Assembly: GCA_950295325.1 (NCBI GenBank)
Contig: OX485807.1
Location: 35,804,440-35,868,439, forward strand
DNA length: 64,000 nucleotides
Source of the DNA: Polytrichum commune
Lineage: Eukaryota > Streptophyta > Polytrichopsida > Polytrichales > Polytrichaceae
Direction of reading: 5' to 3'
In this document: in pieces, positions 19,887 to 32,286 of the stretch
How the letters are laid out: each line of letters starts with the position of its first letter
Position numbering within the stretch: the first letter of the stretch is position 1
Translations under genes and position numbers: made by a program
Notes under the pieces: generated by a model
Databases searched by the model: none
The model's input: only the letters and a program-made list of their open reading frames with translations
Told to the model about the DNA's origin: nothing

Positions 19887-22240
19887 ATGGTTTTTGATGA
19901 CATGCATACGCTTGACAACAATGGCCAGTAAGTGACCTTTGGTTCATTGTGCTCTTTTTTTCACGTTTATGACGAGCTTTTCAATTTTTAGGATCAGTTT
20001 CAATGTATTAATCATGACAGGCACTTGACCGTTTGTTATCAGGGTTGACAATGAGCCCATGCCGCCGAGGCCATTCCCTCTAGTGAATTTGGGAGGATTC
20101 CTGGCATCAGGTAAGACGCTTGGAAGAGACATTCACCAGAGTGGAGGGACTGGCGAGTGGTGAAGTGAAGGTTTAGGGCTTATAGTGGATGGAGACGTGG
20201 CAGTACTCGTTCTGGCCCCGGTGCACCTGCAGTGAAAGGGGTGCCGGAATCTTAGCCTTCCGGAGCTGAGGTCCCTGTTTCAGCTTCAAGGAGAACGATC
20301 GCTTCTCATCCAGAAGATTGCCACTTTGGTGCGCACATCAAACTTAACTCTACTTCCTCCTCGTTGCTCCGCCAAAATCATGCAAAATCTATGGGGTGGT
20401 GTTTATTCTTCCCTGTTTCTTAGGATTTGCAAGCCAGCAAGGTGTAAGAGAAGCGATGCAACAAATAGGTTTTAGAGGCAATTTTGTTAACGGTATTTTT
20501 CATTGGTGCATCACTGTTCTCTGCAGACTTTGAGTTTCCAAACATGTTGCGTCACCATACATTTTAGCTGACTTGTGATTGGGAAGTACTTTATTGCTTT
20601 TACAGGCGAGGCCCTAATTGGCAGCAATGTCTTGGGCGAAATTGGAGGCGGCAGGCACATAGAACAAATTCTCTGGGTAGTCATAACCAGTGATGCTACG
20701 GACTTTGCTACAGAGCATACTTCAGAGACAAGAACTCACAGGTACGGATGTAGTCAATGCAGTCTGGATGAAGTTAATGCTCTGAAATTCCGAGTATCCT
20801 TTTCCGAGTCAAAGGCAGTAGATGCAGTCGTTTTTGGGAGCTTGGCGGGAAGGTTTGAACAAAATATTGATCATTTCTAGCAAGTCGTGGATCATTTCTA
20901 GCATGATGTATCCCTGCAATGTCTGGGGTTTCTAAACTTTGTAGCACAAGTCAGCGCCTGCAAGCTCCTCCTACGTCTATAGCCATGGGCAATGGATACC
21001 AACCTAGGAGTTTAGGAAGTTGGGAGGCACAATCGTTAACTTTGGTGGAACGGCTATGGCTTCTGGTACTGGACAAGCAAGTTGATTTCCTGGGGCCTGG
21101 TCAGTGGCACCACTTCAATAAATTGACAGTGTTGTTCCTCATAATATGTTTGTTCAGGGAAGATAGATTGGTAGCTGACACATCATGGATTCTTTTTTTT
21201 CACAGTGGTCAAGATTGACCTATGGTTCTTGTAATGCAGGCTTAGTTTCTAAATCACAGGAGTCGGAGTGCTTTGCCTACACATTGAAGGGGCATAGAAA
21301 GGAATAACGCACTATCCAGTAATTGAGTGCAGTGAATTGGCAGAGTGCTTGAGGAAGGCAAAAGACAATTCTGGGCAGCTCCTATTCAAAACAGCGCATG
21401 TTTGCAACATCTCCTCTTTGGACTACTTGAGAAAACGAAGTGATTATATATGTCAACGCAAGTTTCATCCTTCTTTGAAGCTGATCCTGCACTTGCAGAA
21501 TCACTTTGGAATTGGGAACCAGTTGTCTCAGACAAACTAATTGATCAAACTCAAACATTTCATCTTCTGACTCCTTCGATCACAGTGATCCAGAAAAGGT
21601 TAGTCATGCTCATCTTAGTATTATTTGCGTATCAGCTGATATGTCCCCTGCCTAATTGGTCTGAAGGGGCCTGTATCATGTGACTACTTTGTACTAATTG
21701 AAAATCAATAACGAAAATGACATGGCTTTCTTGAGGTCCTGTTGACAATAGAAGTGCAGAACCTTGATTTGATTCTACATCATTTGCTTCAGTATAATGG
21801 AATGTACCCATGCAAACTGATTTATTTCAAGAGAAGATAGGAGTGCATCACATTGGCTTATGTGAGCTCCTGGCTAAGATATAATAGAGTAGTGGAGAAC
21901 CTTGATTTGATTCCAAATCATTTGCCTCAGTATAATGGAAATTTATCCAAGCAAACTTGGTTATTTCAACAAAAGATAACAGTGAATCGTCCTGTAGCCA
22001 TTTGGGCTTGGTTTGTTGAAATAAATGCAGCAAATTATTTACCTTGGTTGCACACAGGTCGTTCTACTGGAGGTGAAAAGTGAAGGAGAGTTTGCTCCCA
22101 TAAGAATGCCTGTGGGCCCAGGAGATGCAGAGACAGCATGTGCATTGCTTCTCGCTCTCCACCAACAAGTTGGCTCCTTAACACCAGTGGAAATGTTACT
22201 AAAGAGTTCCTAAATGTTACTAAAGCATATGGAGTGGGCG
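19887..22240 (+). pseudogene. UAP1: UDP-N-acetylglucosamine pyrophosphorylase, copy 2 (heavily deleted)
   Basis: The exon remnants follow copy 1 in order: 19887-19927, 20043-20328, 20606-20741, 21240-21598 and 22058-22240. Most of exon 1 is gone; a substitute ATG leads into MHTLDNNGQ in the original frame. Exon 2 contains stops and a 25-base deletion at about 20205-20213 that removes the GGQGTRLG loop. Exon 3 keeps the frame through EALIGSNVLGEIGGGRHIEQ and a canonical donor CAG/GTACGG, but lacks part of the following segment. A large deletion joins the start of exon 4 (about 21258) to the middle of exon 5 (GVGVLCLHIEG). The splice sites at 19928, 20742 and 21599 are still GT. Without the nucleotide-binding loop it cannot be an active pyrophosphorylase. 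Confidence 0.85.
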
Positions 22241-22711
22241 TGCCAAACATGGCCTCACTGATGATGGTGTTCCTGTGGCCCAAGAATGATACAGACTACC
22301 ATCCCTAGTTGAGGTGGATTGAGTCTTGCTTAACACATGGACTTCCATTGATGGATTCTTGCATCTCAGAACATCACGCCATCCAATGTGCAGATTAATG
22401 TTTATTGTTCAAGAATTGAGAGTTTCTAATGCTTCATTGTCATCTTGTTTGCAAGAAAATTCAAGTCTCGTAACACCATTTTCACTGTTTTCCATACTGA
22501 GCAGGAATTGGCTCAGTAACCAAAACTCATCAAAATTACGAGAGGCAGACATCCAACTGTGTGGCGTAAGCTCTTTAGAGTCCCCAGCCTGCAGAGTTTC
22601 TAGAAACAGCTGTCACAAGCAGGGAAGACTTTAAGAACAAGGTAGCCACTTCGTTGGTGGGTTCACAAACTCTGTCAGTATCAACCTGGAGGTACTTTTG
22701 GAGATGACTTA

Positions 22712-23036
22712 TTGGAAGAAACACCAATTGCCGTGCTGACGGAAGGTTTCTTACGGATCCAAGCCATCTGTTTTCCTACCCTTGCTGACATAAAAGTTGA
22801 CAAACGAGTTGTTGACAAACCCACTAACTTTTTGGGATGCTTTGGGTTCCTGAATCACAATTTCATGGTGTTGTACCTAAACCTTGATTGTGAAAATTCT
22901 GATGAACTGCTGCAAGTATACCGTGTCAGGAAACTGTCCAGGCAACTAGCACAGGTGGTAGATAGGAAAGCTGGGGTATGGCCATTTTTTCTTACCTTAA
23001 ATAGTGTCGTACGGGCGAAAGGAATGTGTTGGGACT
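22712..23036 (+). CDS. Unrecognised open frame downstream of UAP copy 2
   Basis: A 108-codon frame begins MEETPIAVLTEGFLRIQ and continues through LQVYRVRKLSRQLAQVVDR, with gene-like composition. A GATAG/GAAAGC stretch near 22965 could be an exon edge. I do not recognise a family, and upstream frames are broken, so this may be one exon of a gene or a pseudogene. Confidence 0.25.
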
Positions 23037-23323
23037 GAAGACTTCCCAAACTGTGGCAAAAGGTGTGGGACTTAGTTTCTTTGTCTTATCTATCGCTCTT
23101 CCAGATAAAGCAGGAGGCCACCTCCACATTACGTAAGTAGTGTCTCGATTTTGGCACAAGAGGTGGTGAGTCATGCTTGAGTTTCGTGCGGGATTACCAA
23201 CATGGGATCGGCTGCTGCCACTTCTCGATGGATCTGTGGATGGAATCCAACAACGTGGAGCAAGAAGTGCGTGCTTTTTCCTTTCCCGAAACCCTAATGA
23301 AATAGGTTGACCTTACACAGCTA

Positions 23324-24002
23324 CACTAAATAGTCCTATTACTGTGGGCCATAGTAATTTTCCAGAGCCCACGCTAATTCTCATCAAGGCTGGCACCACG
23401 CGGTTTTTTACAGTTGGGTTTTTCATACTTTTTCTTAAAAACCCAATCTTCTAAGGTCCAGCAAAATCCGGTTTTATTCGGTTTTCTTGCAGAGAAGTTG
23501 AGATTACAGGGCAGAGGGCGCAGTGTCTGCCAATGGTGGTGCCAATTGCCAAGTGCCAAGTGTTGGAATAAAATCATGGTTTTATTCGCAGAAATCGGGT
23601 TTTTTTGCATTAAAACCAAATACCATCAGCCAAAAAAAATATGGGTTTTTTCCACCCTTGATTCTCATAATGAGAACTAACGTGGGTCACAGTAATTTTC
23701 AACCCACACAAAAATTCTCAAAAAATTAGCGGCCACATTCATTGTTTTTCTAGAAAATTAGCATGGGTCACACGAAGTCTTTTCTAGAAATTAGCATGAG
23801 CTGCATTAATTGTTTATTTCTAGAAAATTAGTTTGGGTGATTATTTTGTTTTGTGCTACTTTTGTCCTAAAACTAATATTAAATGTATTGGGTAGAAGGG
23901 TCTTGCACCCACAGTCATTCCACCTTGACTAGAAAATTAGTGTGGCCCACACTAATCATTTCCACATTAATTTCCCACCCACACTAATAGGACTATTTAG
24001 TG
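23324..24002. mobile_element. TA-flanked element of 679 bp with internal subrepeats
   Basis: Inverted ends CACTAAATAGTCCTATTA and TAATAGGACTATTTAGTG are flanked by TA (23322-23323 and 24003-24004). Inside, a phrase of the type TAGAAAATTAG-(C/T)-TGGGTCACA recurs at least five times from about 23700 to 23960. A GTGTGGG motif follows each terminus, as in the element at 13119-13355. Tc1/mariner-type mobilisation is implied. The 80-codon frames inside are not recognisable proteins. Confidence 0.75.
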
Positions 24003-24004
24003 TA

Positions 24005-26010
24005 CTAGTTAGTTGGTACAATTTTGCAAGTGGGAAGACCTAACATGTTCTTGTGGCTTTCAAGATCTTGTAAGCTTTTTGGTGGGGAAGGTGACGTACC
24101 TAAGCATGTGGTTTTCAAGTGTCTTGGAGGATGGGATGACGTTAATTAGTTGCAGTTTCATGGGCTTTGAATAAAATGCCATAATCAAATAAAGAGGCAG
24201 TAGAAGGTAGAAATGTTGGCCATTACACCAAGAATGTACGACATTGGTTTTGGTAAACACTATGGAACACACTATTGAGCTTATTTCCACATTTAAAAAG
24301 ATTGGGGATAATAATGCGGGTGCACGTTGTTTACCAACCCATAGTATTAACATCATAGGTTACAGTGAATGTATTGAATTGACAATAGTGTGCATTTGAA
24401 AGACTTCCCACCCAAGGGGAGGTGGGTGGATTGCATGCTATGAATGTGTTACTAGGGTTGCACACTATATCCTTGTGTAATGATGTATATTGTGTGCCAC
24501 GCTGAAGGGTTGCCCATGGTAAGGCTCACTATACACATGCCCACACTATTTACCATAATCAAAATTCCAATTGAGACCGAGCTTGCTTGTCAATAACTTA
24601 CAAGAGTAGGATTGCCCATGCCTTCAAACTCCAAACTTGAATGAACACATAGCACGTAAGGCACAAGAAGTTGCTTGTATTTTGAATAAAGTTTCACATG
24701 AAGTTTTAACCTAAGGAAGCCCGGGAGCTTTCCTCTCCCGGGAAAGCCCAACTCTTGGCCCCATCATGTGGCCGAGGTTCAAGCCCTCTTGACATTTACG
24801 CTCCTTTGAGATCCAACGTTAGTTTCATTGGAGTTTCATATCATTGACTTCAAATATAAGCATCTCGATCCTAAGGTGGGTCTACTGTTTTGTTGAAGCT
24901 TGTACAAGGTCACCAAAGCTTGAGTGTGGAGGCAAGTTTGTTTGCATGTGGTTGTTGCCTGAACAATAAGAATGAATTAAATTCAACATTGTGGGCAACA
25001 CACTAAAATCAAGCATTGCACTCAAGCCCAATAATAAGAGACACCCACCATTTGGTCAATGAACTTTCAGCCCCTCTAGAATAAGTACATGAACTCCACG
25101 TTTTAGATGTTCAGCCCCTCACATGTATGTATTTCAATGAACATCAGACAATAATATTTATTTTTGAACATGAGCAAAGTCCATCATGTCATTCAATACA
25201 AACAAAAATACTGTTTTTTTTACTAGTCGTTCCTATATGAGAACACCTACTTTGCAATCATTAGATCTTCTCAAATTTGATCAAAATCATGAGAATATTT
25301 TTCACATAGAATTGCATTGAAAATAGTTGCAACGTGTGAGTGGCATATCAAATAAATATGGTAGCAAGTGGAATGAAAAGCCCTCAACATCAACAGTGGT
25401 CTAGTAGGATTTCCTTACTTAATGAATGCACATGTAAGGGGGGGGGGGGGAAGTATTTTGCATTGTACGAGTTGCCCCACAACCACCATGTGTATAGGTC
25501 ATGTGTATAGGTCATTGCACCATTGGTTCTTGCCACACATTAGACATCCATGTTACTCCACGGATATGCTCCAAGAGGGTCGTGATATGTTTCATAAGGT
25601 ACGTGGGCCTTATGTCGTCACCCTCCTTAACCATATTACTATATTTGAGTGGTGGGTCTAAAATATGACACGGCTTCTAGTACATGATAGACACCAAAAA
25701 CACACATATTACAATGAGACATGACTGTGCCCTTGCAGTACAGACACCATCCTAGATTCAAGAATTAACACAACCGAGAAGGAGTTGTGTGATTATTTCT
25801 AGAGGAAAAAGGATATTTACTTTGACCTCTCATAACTCTTGCATCTCAAATTTGTTTTTGAACTTAAATTGACAATCTTTGTGATTTGCAACTGTTAATT
25901 GATGATACAATTCTCAATCACATCCAATGGCCGAAACTGCAGCCCGAACAATTCAAAGTGCCCATAATAGGGCCACCCACCTTAACAAGAAGGTTGCCAC
26001 CAGCTCCTAC
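24005..26010. other. Intergenic, no gene recognised
   Basis: The DNA is AT-rich. A small palindrome CCCGGGAGCTTTCCTCTCCCGGG lies at about 24720-24742. A run of G occurs at 25438-25450 and GGTCATGTGTATAGGTCAT is locally duplicated near 25495-25515. No coding signal was found. Confidence 0.5.
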
Positions 26011-26013
26011 TAA

Positions 26014-26496
26014 GGGCCACTTCACACATGAGACTGAGAGCCTGTGACCATTACACTTCAAGCACTCTCATTGGTGGAAAAGGCGGACCTGGTCCAAGTT
26101 CGCTTCACACTATGCTTGAGGGACCAACGGAATATATGAATGCAAGATGGATGTAAAGTCTACATGGATTCCTTCATGGCATCAAATGGATCATGTTTCA
26201 TAGTCACTTAGACTATTTTCAAAAACCACCTCTTGGAGGTAGGCCTAACACAAAACCAGGTGACCATGGCACTCCGAATGCTCACAACCGTTGATTTACT
26301 CTATTTTATCATGTGTGAGGACCCACATGAATAGAATATGACTGAGGGCCCGGCCACATATGGCTTCACACTACACTCCAAGGTCCGTGACCACACTACA
26401 TGATTTTGGGGTTGTCTTGGGACGGCCTTTGGTCACTTTCTTTTGGGCTCTCACAATTTCACGGCCACGGCTCTTGGCTCGTGTGTGAAGTGGCCC
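26014..26496 (+). mobile_element. Harbinger-type MITE family H1, copy a
   Basis: It begins GGGCCACTTCACACATGAGA and ends TCGTGTGTGAAGTGGCCC, with TAA at 26011-26013 and 26497-26499. The interior is shared with copies at 28818, 49445 and 56125, for example GTGGAAAAGGCGGA, ATGCAAGATGGATGTAAAGT and GACCATGGCACTCC. It has no coding capacity: the recurring 60-100-codon frames inside copies are coincidental. Confidence 0.9.
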
Positions 26497-26716
26497 TAAC
26501 ATAACTTTATAACATATCCTCTGGCACACTGTTTCTCACTGTTATGGAACCCTCCTATTGCACTACTGGATACTTTAAATTATCTATGCTTCATTTTTCC
26601 CAACAAAAGGGAGATGTAAGTATGGTGTCTGACAATAGCGTAGTTGTGAATTAGTAGGATCCACCTTTCAAGAATAGTGATTAGTCAACCCAATTAGGGT
26701 TATATTAGAGTCAATG

Positions 26717-26896
26717 TAGACACCCACCTCTTTGAGTTGGCCCTCCCCTGACCATTACCAAGGTAAAGGGGTCTAGTAAAGATATTATCAATGTAGGTTT
26801 GTGGTTTGTTCATTTCAAGTGGATCTCTATATCATATTCATTATTCAAAAAATAAATTAATACGTTGTAATAAAATTGCATGTGTTTTCACCTCAT

Positions 26897-26932
<36 letters not shown>

Positions 26933-26960
26933 ACGGCCAGCTTATAGAGGTGGGCGTCTA
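26717..26960 (+). mobile_element. MITE with TAGACACCCACCTCT ends
   Basis: The left end TAGACACCCACCTCT is the inverse of the right end AGAGGTGGGCGTCTA. It contains a (GTA)n microsatellite at 26897-26932. Its left half matches 13000-13118 in inverted orientation. The target duplication could not be resolved. Confidence 0.6.
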
Positions 26961-28814
26961 GCCCTAGCTCCATATGAGACTTATATGTGATACCTGGAAA
27001 TACAATTGACAAGTTTGGTGCTAAGGTACATGGGTCTTATGTGGTCATTCTCTTTAATTGGACATTCATATTCGACTAGGCCAGGCTATGGCAAGGCTTA
27101 CAATTATCATTGGACCAAGAAAAGAAAATGATTCACAAGGAAGGTACATAACATCACTCAAAAACAAGCTCTTGTATTGTGGGGTTGGGAATTCTTTAAC
27201 CATTTATGCACCTTTTATGTTGGGATTTCCTTAAAAAATGAATAGTACTCGACATGAACATTGTTCATTTTGCCACTCTGACTTGACTAGTGGAGATTTT
27301 GTAATTATGATTTACTCAACAAAGGCCCGCGTTGGGGAGGGGGGGGGGGGAGGGGCACATATAAGGCATGTCACCATGTAAGTAGTGTCATAAATGACGG
27401 GCCAATATTCCTTGGCAAGGATCTCACCCTACCTAAGCCCTTCTCCCTTTAAAAAGGGGACCTAAATGTGAAGGCTTTATGAATGTGGGCCTAGAGTGGG
27501 CATTTTCAACTCCCTTGACAATTTTAGCGGTTGGATTGGATGAAGAGTTGTCTCATCCGGTCAATAATTGCAAAACATGGAGATTGTTGTTTCAGGTTTC
27601 AAATTGGAATTGGGAGGCAAACTTATAAGATCCATTTTTCCTTTTACACGATCACATAGGTCTTCCCATTATTGTTTACTAAGGAACCTGGAAGGGTGCC
27701 TATATTTGGAACACATAGTCCAATCTCATTATAATTATCCGTAAAGTATAGCATATGAAACCATGGGTCTACCCCCAAGCCATGATGTTTATGAGCAATA
27801 ACACACACAAAAGTCATCCAACTTTTCTTAATGCTAAAATTACCACACACAAAGAGCAGTGTCAACTTTCTAGCTTGTCCTACTAGAATGTGTGGGCCAA
27901 GCTAACCATGCATAGGTTGATATGGGATTTAGGACAACGGGTCCCATGTACATACCCTAATTTAGATCCTTCAGTTCTCTTCAAGTTTTGAAGGTAAAAA
28001 ATGAGGTCCCAAAAGTTTCACCCAACTTTCAAAATATGCTCAGACACACAACGAGCTAACGAGTTCTTAATAAAATGTTTCCTCAAAGAAGGATCAAACC
28101 CACACTTTCATTGTTCTTTGAGGGACTTAACGGATACCTCTATTGCAACACTTGTTTTTCAAAGACCATTCTCAACTACGACCCTTCCCTAACCACCACT
28201 CAAGTACTAGCGTCGGTTAAAGAAGAGTGACTACATAAGGCCCCCATACCTTACTTAGAGCCGCTTTACATGATGAGTCAAGGCCAATTCAAGGTATTGA
28301 CACGCACAAACCCTCCGACGTGATTGGTCTAATCCTAAATCAACCCCAAGACCTTTACACAATGAAGTCACGACCATTCCCTCAAATTCATACTACGATG
28401 AGATGAAATTATATCACAATGCATTACAAACAAAATCTGACACATCATGAGGGGGAAAAACTAGATCAAACCAAAATGAAAAACCAAACTACTTCCTCAA
28501 GGCCATGTTAGAGCTTCCTCCCTTCTTGGCCCGAGTCAATATTTCGTGTACAATTGCCTTCATATTTTGAAGGCCTTGACTCCTCATGTAAGATAAAGCA
28601 GCTCTTACACCGTGTCATTGAACGGTGAAGATGAACATGGACAAGGCTCCCCGGCTGCCAATATAATCCACTTCCTATTGAGGAATGGAAAGCAATGGGA
28701 ATTTTTGGATAACCCTATGATTGTCTGACAGTGTGTGTTGGGAGCACAAAGATATGGCCACCGACAAGCCCCTGCACTCATGCCACTGCCTTCATGAGCA
28801 AACGACAACTCCAC
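26961..28814. other. Intergenic, no gene recognised
   Basis: A G-rich tract lies at 27334-27355. At 28256-28290 GAGCCGCTTTACATGATGAG resembles the end of the Harbinger-type MITEs, a probable fragment. Open frames here are short and unrecognised. Confidence 0.45.
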
Positions 28815-28817
28815 TAA

Positions 28818-29319
28818 GGGCCACTTCACACACGAGACTGACAGCCCGTGACCATTGCACTTCAAGCACTCTCATTGGTGGAAAAGGCGGAGCCGGTCCG
28901 AGTTCGCTACTTCACACTACGCTTGAGGGACCAACGGAGTGTGCGAATGCAAGATGGATGTGAAGTCTACATGGATTCCTACATGGCATCGAATGGATCA
29001 TGTTTCATGGTCACTTGGACTGTTTTCAGAAACCACCTCTCAGAGGTAGGCCTAACACAAAACCGGGAGACCATGGCACTTCGAACGCTCACAACTGTTG
29101 GTATATTCTATTTTATCATGTGTGAAGACCCGCATGGATAGAAATTCATTGAAATAGCATTTGGTTGAGGGCCCGGTTACAGATGACTTCACATGACACT
29201 CGAGGATCCGTGACCGCACTACATGATTTTGGAGGTGTCTTGGGATGGCCTTTGGACATTTTCTTTTTTGTTCTCACAATTTCATGGTCATGACTCTTGG
29301 TTGGGGTGTGAAGTGGCCC
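28818..29319 (+). mobile_element. Harbinger-type MITE family H1, copy b
   Basis: It begins GGGCCACTTCACACACGAGA and ends GGTGTGAAGTGGCCC, with TAA at 28815-28817 and 29320-29322. It aligns over its full length with copy a. The right terminus is more diverged (TTGGTTGGGGTG for TTGGCTCGTGTG). Confidence 0.9.
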
Positions 29320-29322
29320 TAA

Positions 29323-30689
29323 GGTAAGTGGGTCTTAAACGGACGCTTTTCCTTGTGCACTCATTTCTCATCAAGACAGATATGAAACACATAGTTGGTG
29401 CGAGATGATTAGCAAATCCAAAGTGTGATTGTATCTCCTTTCCTCATAATTTTGGGAGCTCGTCTAAATTTCCTATTCATTGTGAAAGTGAAGTTTTTCT
29501 TTGGTCTTTAAATGATCGTATAGGTCCCTCCAAATATATTGACTACTGTGTCTAGAATGGTCAATGAAATTTGAGCATGCAATCCAATCTCTTCTCAAGA
29601 CATGTTTTTTTGTGGTGTCCGTTTTTTATTTAGGTTCACAACCAATAACACACCACTCAATTTATAGATGCATATGTAAGATCAAACATCAAATTAGGCA
29701 CATCGAACTTACACCAATCATGTGTTTTGTAGGGTGATAGCACTGCGAAAGTAGACATGCCCTTATTTCAAACACCTACTTTTTGGGTGGAAAAATGATT
29801 CAATATTCTCCTAAAAACAAACACTTCTAGCACTACTGCGAGGGTTAATATGACGGCTCATTGGTTGGGATAATGAAAAAGTTAATGTTCAACACAATCC
29901 ACTTTAGGCACACCCATATAACCACTTGAAAAGATTGCATATATTTTCTTTGAAAATATTCACAAAATGAGGTTTACCCACCTTAATCTCATTCATATGA
30001 GGTTGAAAATGTATACTACATTATAATCAAATTGATACTTTTATGGAATTTATTGCCCATAGGAAAAGGCCAAACATCGTGACATGAATCAAAATAATCT
30101 CAAAAATCAAAATATCTTAAGGTATGTGGCCCCATTGTGGACGTTGCCAGTTCCACAAACACATTAGTTGTTGAATTGGACCGGGGATTATCTTGTCCAA
30201 TTAGTAATCGTGAAACACAAAGATTGTTGTTTCAAGTATCATGGGTTGAAATTGAGATCAAAATGTAAAATCATTAGGTGAAATTGATCAAATAGGTTCT
30301 CCTAAGTTCACATAACATTTTTCCATAACACAGTCTTGTTATGTGGGCGATGTAAAATGCAAACTATTGTTCTAAATAAGAACCCTTGTGATGTCAAGAT
30401 TCCCTTTATTTTAGTATGAGTTTGAGACACCTTCCTCATAGTGAACCACTCATACAAAACTATCATAAAACTATAACATGGCGGCTAAACCCAAATCCTA
30501 GCCTACAAATGCGTATCATCAATATGAATTTGACCCTTTACGTTCCCACATGTATTCTACAAGACCGTCTCGGAGATTGTAATAAGTATTGGTGTCCTCA
30601 ATAAGGGTTGTTTCTCGAATCAAATTTGCAAAGGTGAAACCACTTTGTAGCCCCATAGAGGACAAAGATGCAACACGTGGTGTTAAAAA
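29323..30689. other. Intergenic, no gene recognised
   Basis: AT-rich sequence with no repeat that I can match elsewhere in the window and no coding signal. Confidence 0.45.
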
Positions 30690-31130
30690 TCTCTAAAACC
30701 ATGTTGTTTCATCTTCTAGAATCATATTATGCATTATGACATGTGCATACATTACATCAACAATGTTTGTTGCATTCCACAACTTCCAAGGTTGTATGAT
30801 AATGCTCCACCTACCTTGCATAACTCCACAACATTGTTCTACATCCTTGCATGCTACCTCCAATGCTCCGAAGAAATTGTTTTCTTTCATGTCCTCGGGG
30901 CCTTGAAGGGATTAAACGAAGCAACTCCACTCGGGGTAAATGCCAACAACGAGGAGGCAATGTTTTTTCATACCAAATCCCACATGCAATATACCCATAA
31001 TTCAACATGGTTGGCATTACCCTCTACTAGCTTGCGTATCATAGGATTGCAATCTAGTACATTCAACTTATTGTTGGCACATGGGGCCCAAAGAATACAT
31101 GCAATCAGTCATCTAGCATATAAATTAGTT
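30690..31130 (-). pseudogene. PIF/Harbinger transposase remnant (C-terminal part)
   Basis: On the minus strand, with frame changes, one reads NYGY-ACGIWYEK (compare N-YNMGYYLADGIYPKW in the plant ALP1/Harbinger family), then ERKQF near 30890, then KDVEQCCGVMQGRWSIIIQPW and VMYAHVIMHNMILEDE (30880-30700). The last block is the hallmark of this DDE family (KDVERAFGVLQ-R...CVIMHNMI-ED). No catalytic region can be checked and the frame is broken, so it is dead. It may be a relative of the source that once moved the GGGCC-ended MITEs here, although it is not flanked by their ends. Confidence 0.8.
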
Positions 31131-32286
31131 GATTTCATTAACTCATATTATTAGCCAATTTTCCTAACTAGGTGGTGCGGCCGTGATTCAGTTAGCTAGA
31201 ATTTTGGTTGGCTAATCTTCACCAACTCGTAAGTTAGCTAACTCTCTCATGCCTCCTTTCCTACTTGACTTTAGCTAAGCCTAAAAGTTGGTTCTAAAAG
31301 CACGGCCTTCACGCCATCAACACTATCTAGTCTTGAGCCTAATTGACAAATGATGTGGCATGGTTTAAAAGTGGAGGTTTTAAGTCTCAAGCACCGACTC
31401 TCCCATCGGTACCTGGCCATGAGGCAAGAATGTAGGACCTTTAAAAGTGTCGCCTCCTGCCCTTCTGACTGGTTGTTTTTAGTCTCAGCTATGAGGGCAC
31501 AAGGAGCTTCATTAGCAAAAACCGATGGTAAGATAGATGAGTAGTAAGGCATTTTGGGGACGGGACAAAAAAACTACCCCAACATCCATTACTTGACAAA
31601 TAAACCAATGAACATGTGTGAAAGCTACTTAACTAAAACACACTCGAAAATCTCCGGAGCAAGTTCTTGCTTGTAGGTGCATTGGGATAGCCAGATGCCT
31701 CCGCTATAACCGAAGGAGCTTTACCCAGTTTTTAAGAAAGACTTTGGTTATTTGGCAAAGTCAGGTGGGAAGCTAGGGGGCATTATCTATGTGGTGTGGC
31801 TCAACCCTAACATAAACACCTCCTTTGGAGGCCCGTGACCATATTTTTTATTTTTTATTTTTTATTTTCAACACTACAACTTGTTATCAGAAGATGTTAA
31901 AAACTTTAAAACATGCTGAACATGTGCATGGGAAAGGGGTGTGAGCCCGGGGCCAAGTGGGGGGATGGCATGCATGTGCTGTTATTACACATGTACTAAG
32001 ATGCCATATATTATTTGATGCATGCAATTATAAAGATTTCAACTTCTTCTCCCTCTATGTTAGGCAATGAGGCTTATTATTCTATGAGAACTTTCAATTA
32101 TTGAAAAACTCATAAATCAAAATTCACCCAAAAAGCTCCTCATCAACCACAGAAAGTGTGTGGGGTAGTGTAATGTGAAAGGCACCCTGGATTATCTTAC
32201 ACCCTTTCATAAATTGGCCAGGCTACCTACTCTAATAAAGGAGGGAGGCTGCTTGTGAAGGATCCTGTGCCATTTATAGTTCAGTT
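31131..32286. other. Intergenic, no gene recognised
   Basis: At 31180-31280 TTAGCTA words recur. At 31846-31866 TTTTTTATTTTTTATTTT is a simple repeat. The 93-codon frame at 31552-31271 (minus) is not recognisable. Confidence 0.4.

Noticed and set aside
28848-29141. Open frames of 60-100 codons repeated at 28848, 49607 and 56253
   Set aside because: They fall inside H1 MITE copies and share sequence only because the MITEs do. Frame is not conserved among copies.
30729-31154. A 141-codon plus-strand frame
   Set aside because: It is antisense to the Harbinger transposase blocks, which read convincingly on the minus strand.
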